A stretch of DNA of 9,931 nt from Cyanobacteriota bacterium (lineage in GTDB: Bacteria > Cyanobacteriota > Cyanobacteriia > SKYG9): assembly GCA_025054735.1 (NCBI GenBank), contig JANWZG010000113.1, positions 1 through 9,931 on the forward strand. The letters run 5' to 3'. Each line of letters opens with the position of its first letter. The stretch's first letter is position 1. This document shows, piece after piece, positions 6,505 through 9,931 of the stretch. A model generated the notes under the pieces. That model had not been told where the DNA came from, did no database searches, and saw only the letters and a program-made list of their open reading frames with translations. A program made the translations under genes and the position numbers.

Positions 6505-7923
6505 GTTGAGGCATAGTTGTTTTGCTGAAGATTCTTCCAAACAACCCATATCCTGCATCCAACTGACATCATCGGTTTTATGATAGCGAGAATACGGAAA
6601 GTCTGGATAGGTAATAGGCTGTTCACCCCTCAGATGAGATAGCAACATCCTAGCGATCGCTCTTCCTAGAGAGCACGGTACGGCATTACCAACTTGCCGA
6701 TATTGATCAAGTAACGTACCTGCAATCATCCAATCGTCTGGAAATTCTTGAATACGCTTATATTCTTCAATACTCAGGGGTCTATCCTCTTCTGGATGGG
6801 CCAGATCTGTTGCAGGCATCGCTGGATGAGTAACTAATGTCGGGGCGGGTTTATCCCAAGCTAGCCTGCGGTAAAAACCCGTCTTTCCGCCTCCTGCATG
6901 ATAGGAAGCTCCTAGCGCCTCTTGGTGTAGTTCTTCTGGTAAGTCTCGCCAGTATTGTCCAGGTTTCAACAACCTGTAATACTTGAGCCGTTTCTCAGGA
7001 AACTTGACAAAGTGATGTCCAGTCTTGGGAAGACCCTCTAAGGCTTCTCGTAAACTTTTCCAGGTTGGCAGCCCGTATAGACCCTTTTCTGAATGTGTAG
7101 GTGTGAGGTAGGGAAGCTTTTCTCCCTCACGACTACAAGCAATGACAACCCTTTCCCGTTGCTGTGGTGAGCCGAAGTTAGCAGCATTGTACAAATTAAA
7201 GGAGATGCTATATCCGGCCTCCCTGAGTCGTTGAGTAATAAAACGTAGAGCGCCACCTCTTTGTTCATCCTGAGACAAGGGTGGGAAATTTTTCCCTCGC
7301 ATTTCATGCGGTCTATGCTTCAACGGAGCAGACAATAACCCTCGAACATTTTCAATGACTGCAAATCTCGGTTTAAGCTCAGTGATTAAGTCGATAAATG
7401 TCAAAAAAACATTGCCACGTTCATCATTAAATCCTTGGCGCTTTCCTGCACTGCTAAAGGCTTGGCATGGTGGTCCGCCAACGATAACATCAATCTCATC
7501 GGTCGAACTTAGTCCTGCCTTTGCTCGAATTTCTGCGGCTGAGTAATCCCGAATATCCCCAATCAGCGCTATATCTGGTCGATTGATTTCAATCGTTTTG
7601 CGAGCGGCTGCATCAATTTCACAAGCAAGTAGTACTTGGATGCCTTCTTTTTCTAGTCCCAAGTCCAAACCCATGCAGCCAGAGAAAAAACTCAAGGCTT
7701 TTAGTTCAGGTTTGCTAAATGAACGTCGCCCATGATCAGGAACTCTTAAACTTAGATTGTCTCCTTTGACACGGTAGCCCTGAACAGATTCTGATGCTAC
7801 GATCCATCGACTACTAATCTTTTCCCCACTGATTTCACCATGTCGGAGTAGTTGACGCACATATTGCTCTGAGCAATCTAAGACTTCGGAGGTTTCTTTT
7901 ACTGAGAGGTATTGGGTAGCCAT
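6496..7923 (-). CDS. DNA (cytosine-5) methyltransferase with N-terminal helix-turn-helix
   Basis: 475 residues from the ATG at 7923. It should methylate the endonuclease's target and protect the host. C5-methyltransferase motifs appear in order: motif I FFSGCMGLDLGLE (79-91); motif IV GGPPCQAFS (149-157) with catalytic Cys153; motif VI ENVRG (191-195); motif VIII QQRERV (254-259); a target-recognition region (about 270-350); motif IX around RRLAWDKPAPT (352-362); motif X QVGNAVP (410-416). Residues 5-50 look like an excisionase/MerR-type helix-turn-helix (YLSVKETSEVLDCSEQYVRQ). An in-frame TTG at 7968 would add 15 residues, but it lies upstream of the predicted transcription start and has no ribosome site. 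The 3' end overlaps the endonuclease by 9 bp, tail to tail. The fused domain may repress transcription, as shown for some other C5 methyltransferases. Confidence 0.92.
   Translation of the reverse strand: MATQYLSVKETSEVLDCSEQYVRQLLRHGEISGEKISSRWIVASESVQGYRVKGDNLSLRVPDHGRRSFSKPELKALSFFSGCMGLDLGLEKEGIQVLLACEIDAAARKTIEINRPDIALIGDIRDYSAAEIRAKAGLSSTDEIDVIVGGPPCQAFSSAGKRQGFNDERGNVFLTFIDLITELKPRFAVIENVRGLLSAPLKHRPHEMRGKNFPPLSQDEQRGGALRFITQRLREAGYSISFNLYNAANFGSPQQRERVVIACSREGEKLPYLTPTHSEKGLYGLPTWKSLREALEGLPKTGHHFVKFPEKRLKYYRLLKPGQYWRDLPEELHQEALGASYHAGGGKTGFYRRLAWDKPAPTLVTHPAMPATDLAHPEEDRPLSIEEYKRIQEFPDDWMIAGTLLDQYRQVGNAVPCSLGRAIARMLLSHLRGEQPITYPDFPYSRYHKTDDVSWMQDMGCLEESSAKQLCLNLV
6653..6660. repeat. 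HIP1 octamer GCGATCGC
   Basis: Exact HIP1 copy inside the methyltransferase gene, near its 3' end. If the R-M pair was acquired, it has been in a HIP1-rich genome long enough to gain one, or came from another cyanobacterium. Confidence 0.9.
7472..7476. other. Only GGWCC site found in the window
   Basis: GGTCC on the plus strand, GGACC on the coding strand, spanning the Gly150-Pro151 codons of the methyltransferase's catalytic GGPPCQ motif. My manual scan found no other GGACC or GGTCC. Confidence 0.85.
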
Positions 7924-7955
7924 GCTTTCGGGCGCGAAACTAAAACTAGGTACCC

Positions 7956-7984
7956 ATGCTACTGCCAAAGCAATACATTTTCAA
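7956..7984 (-). promoter_or_regulatory. Candidate promoter of the methyltransferase
   Basis: On the minus strand, TTGAAA (7984-7979), a 17-base spacer and TAGCAT (7961-7956). Transcription would start near 7949, giving a leader of about 26 bases to the ATG at 7923. This supports that start over the TTG at 7968. Confidence 0.45.
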
Positions 7985-8021
7985 GCATCTGCATGGCTGT
8001 GCGTTGCTATGAAAGAGAAAA

Positions 8022-8777
8022 CTAGGACGGTGTTGTAGGAGCGTTAATGAACTGTCCTGTTTGAGAAAGAGTTACAACCTCGCCGATTACAATGACGGCT
8101 GGTGATAGTGATTCTCCGGTGGTTTGGGCTACGATCGTGGCTAAGGTGCCCCGCCAGATGCGTTGGTTGGCTCGCCCTGCCCACTGAATGATAGCCACTG
8201 GGGTGGTTAGTGGACGGCCAGCACGGCTGAGATGCTCTACGATCGCTGGCAGTTGCTGTGCCCCCATCAGTAAGACCAACGTATCCACCTGGGCTAGAGC
8301 TAGCCAGTTCAAGAGAGCAGGATCATGGGCGCTACAGACTGCAAAGCAGCGACTCAATAATGGGTCTGTTAAGGGAATTCCCGCTAATAAGGGTGCTGTT
8401 AATGCTGATGACAATCCGGGCACCACTTCGTAGGTATACCCAGCCGTTGTCAATGCTTTTAGTTCTGAGCTGACTCGTCCAAAAATGAAGGGATCGCCAC
8501 TTTTTAGACGCACAACCCGCTTGCCCTGTTGAGCATAGTCAACCAGTAGGCGATCGATGTCTGCTTGGGGCACACTAGGCTGTCCACCCCGTTTACCGAC
8601 AAGCACTATGTCACAGTCTGGTGATGCCAGGGCTAGCACTTCTTCATCAACCAAAGCGTCACAAATTAATACGTCCGCTTGTTGGATGCGCTCAACAGCC
8701 TGCACGGTTAGATAAGCAACACCACCCGGCCCTGAGCCAACTAATGCCACAGTAGAGATTGGTAACACCTCCTGCAT
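8022..8777 (-). CDS. cobA: Uroporphyrinogen-III C-methyltransferase (SUMT)
   Basis: 251 residues, the usual size of a single-domain SUMT. It transfers two methyl groups from S-adenosylmethionine to uroporphyrinogen III to give precorrin-2, the branch point to sirohaem and cobalamin, in the cytoplasm. Seen: the SAM loop VALVGSGPGG (10-19); CDALVD (39-44) with the conserved Asp40; GKRGGQPSVPQADI (61-74); VVRLKSGDPFIFGR (88-101); VVPGLSSALTAPLLAGIPLT (118-137); LLMG (169-172); SPAVIVIGEVV (225-235). There is no CysG dehydrogenase/chelatase domain. The loop has GPGG where most SUMTs have GPGD; KSGDP replaces the usual KGGDP, which I recall as a cyanobacterial form. The ATG follows the phosphatase stop by 6 bases and has no clear ribosome site, so translational coupling is likely. 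Confidence 0.92.
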   Translation of the reverse strand: MQEVLPISTVALVGSGPGGVAYLTVQAVERIQQADVLICDALVDEEVLALASPDCDIVLVGKRGGQPSVPQADIDRLLVDYAQQGKRVVRLKSGDPFIFGRVSSELKALTTAGYTYEVVPGLSSALTAPLLAGIPLTDPLLSRCFAVCSAHDPALLNWLALAQVDTLVLLMGAQQLPAIVEHLSRAGRPLTTPVAIIQWAGRANQRIWRGTLATIVAQTTGESLSPAVIVIGEVVTLSQTGQFINAPTTPS

Positions 8778-8783
8778 TACTAG

Positions 8784-9931
8784 TTAGCGGCGCTTGAGAG
8801 TATCCATGTTTGGACGCATCTTTAAGCGCACCGCCAAGGCAGTGATATTGTCGTGACCGTTATATTGGTTAGCTAATTCGATCAGTTGAGCAACACCACG
8901 ATCAAGGTTAGCTTGGGAGCCTAGTAACGGTTCTAGGTGCGTGCGCCAGTGAGTCTCTAGCAAGTCGTTGTCAGCTAATCCATCTGAACACAGCATCAGT
9001 AATGTGTCTTCTTGCAAATCGAGAAACTCTATATCTGGGTTGATAAAGTTCTCATCCCTAGGGCCAAGGGCTTGGGTCAGTTGCAGGGCATCAGGGCGAG
9101 CGTAGGCGATCGCAGGTTCAACACCGCGCTGAATCTCGCGTTGGCCCACATCATGATCAGCCGTGAGTTGCTCTAGTCCTGATCTGCGGCTAACTCGATA
9201 TAGACGACTATCACCCACGTGGGCATAGGCAACCTTAGTGTTGTGGATCAATACCATCACTAGCGTTGTACCCATACGTCCGCTTCCAGAGCGGGATGTC
9301 TCTTGGTTGATGTCATAGATGGCTTTGTTGGCCAAAACTATTGCCTCTCGGATTTCAGCTTCTGTCGGTAACTTAGTTGTTGCGATATCGGTATTGAACC
9401 AACGGGTTTGAAAGTAGTCTCGTATGGTGTTGACCGCTAAGCTACTGGCTACCTCTCCTCCGGCATGGCCACCCATCCCATCACACAGAATGAACAGCCC
9501 CCTCGCCTGGACGGTTGAACCTTGGGGAGTCTCTAGTTTACGAATTTCAGTTTGAATGCCAAAGTAGTCTTCATTGTGATCTCGCTGACGGCCCACATCG
9601 GTACGCCCTGCTTCACTGAGGCTAACCAGTTGCATTGGCAACACAACGGTTGGGGCATTGTCATCAGCGTTGTCATCATCATCGTCATCATCAGCAGCCG
9701 TGACTACCCCTGTTCCCACTACAGGTGAGGCTTGTGATTTTGGAGGTAGCTCTGAGAAATCGATCGTATCTGCATCTCCATCATTGGCTTCATCGGCCTG
9801 TCTTGCCAGGTTTGGAGCATCACCAACCGTGTCTTCATCATCAGTTGCAGTCAGAGTCGGCTCACTCTGGAACTGGTTTGCAATCATTGCTAGCTGTGAC
9901 TGTAGTGTTTCCACAGTAGCAATGGAACCTG
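8784..9931 (-). CDS. PP2C-family serine/threonine phosphatase, C-terminal part
   Basis: The frame is open to the right edge, so the N-terminus is missing. Numbering from a GTG at 9914, the catalytic domain spans about 95-366 and shows the PP2C metal-binding motifs: RDHNED (111-116), DGMGGH (145-150), VGDSR (233-237), SDGL (310-313) and GHDN (353-356). All key Asp residues are present, so it should be an active Mn/Mg-dependent phosphatase. Before the domain is a long acidic, disordered-looking linker (17-90) with seven consecutive Asp residues. The upstream residues, ending in IATVETLQSQLAMIANQ, match my memory of a cyanobacterial phosphatase with an N-terminal zinc ribbon and a helical region, so the GTG is probably not the start. 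It is first of two genes transcribed leftwards with cobA; a shared function is not obvious. Confidence 0.9.
   Translation of the reverse strand, partial: GSIATVETLQSQLAMIANQFQSEPTLTATDDEDTVGDAPNLARQADEANDGDADTIDFSELPPKSQASPVVGTGVVTAADDDDDDDNADDNAPTVVLPMQLVSLSEAGRTDVGRQRDHNEDYFGIQTEIRKLETPQGSTVQARGLFILCDGMGGHAGGEVASSLAVNTIRDYFQTRWFNTDIATTKLPTEAEIREAIVLANKAIYDINQETSRSGSGRMGTTLVMVLIHNTKVAYAHVGDSRLYRVSRRSGLEQLTADHDVGQREIQRGVEPAIAYARPDALQLTQALGPRDENFINPDIEFLDLQEDTLLMLCSDGLADNDLLETHWRTHLEPLLGSQANLDRGVAQLIELANQYNGHDNITALAVRLKMRPNMDTLKRR
9106..9113. repeat. HIP1 octamer GCGATCGC
   Basis: Exact HIP1 copy within the phosphatase gene. Confidence 0.9.

Noticed and set aside
7924..7968. TTG start adding 15 residues to the methyltransferase
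   Set aside because: It is a rare start codon without a ribosome site and lies upstream of the predicted transcription start. The ATG at 7923 begins directly at the helix-turn-helix domain.

Overview
The window looks like cyanobacterial chromosome. The evidence is four exact copies of the HIP1 octamer (GCGATCGC at 509, 3862, 6653 and 9106), a 5-methylcytosine uroporphyrinogen-type SUMT and a PP2C phosphatase that both resemble cyanobacterial forms, and a pair of typical cyanobacterial short hairpin repeats in the large intergenic gap. I cannot assign a genus.

Layout. 60-2537 (-): a ten-helix P-type ATPase, closest by eye to the CtpE-like cation pumps. 2538-3429: an 892-base gap without a credible gene. 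It holds an imperfect 18-bp tandem repeat, a 150-bp palindromic element that looks like a MITE (14-bp inverted ends and an 8-bp flanking direct repeat), a possible promoter and another short tandem repeat. 3430-5556 (+): a large protein with two RCK/TrkA-N domains on either side of a two-helix channel-like segment, whose selectivity filter is not the canonical one. 5752-7923: a type II restriction-modification pair. The SinI-like endonuclease (+) and the C5-cytosine methyltransferase (-, with an N-terminal helix-turn-helix) are convergent and overlap by 9 bp. 8022-9931 (-): a PP2C phosphatase, running off the right edge, followed 5 bp later by a cobA-type uroporphyrinogen-III C-methyltransferase.

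How it fits together. The ATPase and the RCK protein both concern ion transport and are divergent across the repeat-rich gap, but I see no sign that they share a function. The R-M pair sits like an insert between ion-transport and tetrapyrrole/signalling genes. Its predicted target, GGWCC, occurs once in the whole window by manual scan, whereas the equal-composition control CCWGG occurs about twenty times. The one GGWCC site lies in the methyltransferase's own catalytic Gly-Gly-Pro-Pro-Cys codons. There is no separate controller gene, so the methyltransferase's fused DNA-binding domain and a 13-bp tandem repeat just upstream of the endonuclease are the best candidates for control.

Most of the window is recognisable cyanobacterial gene content. 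The points most worth following are the MITE-like element, the non-canonical channel filter, and the GGWCC depletion with the self-regulating R-M hypothesis.
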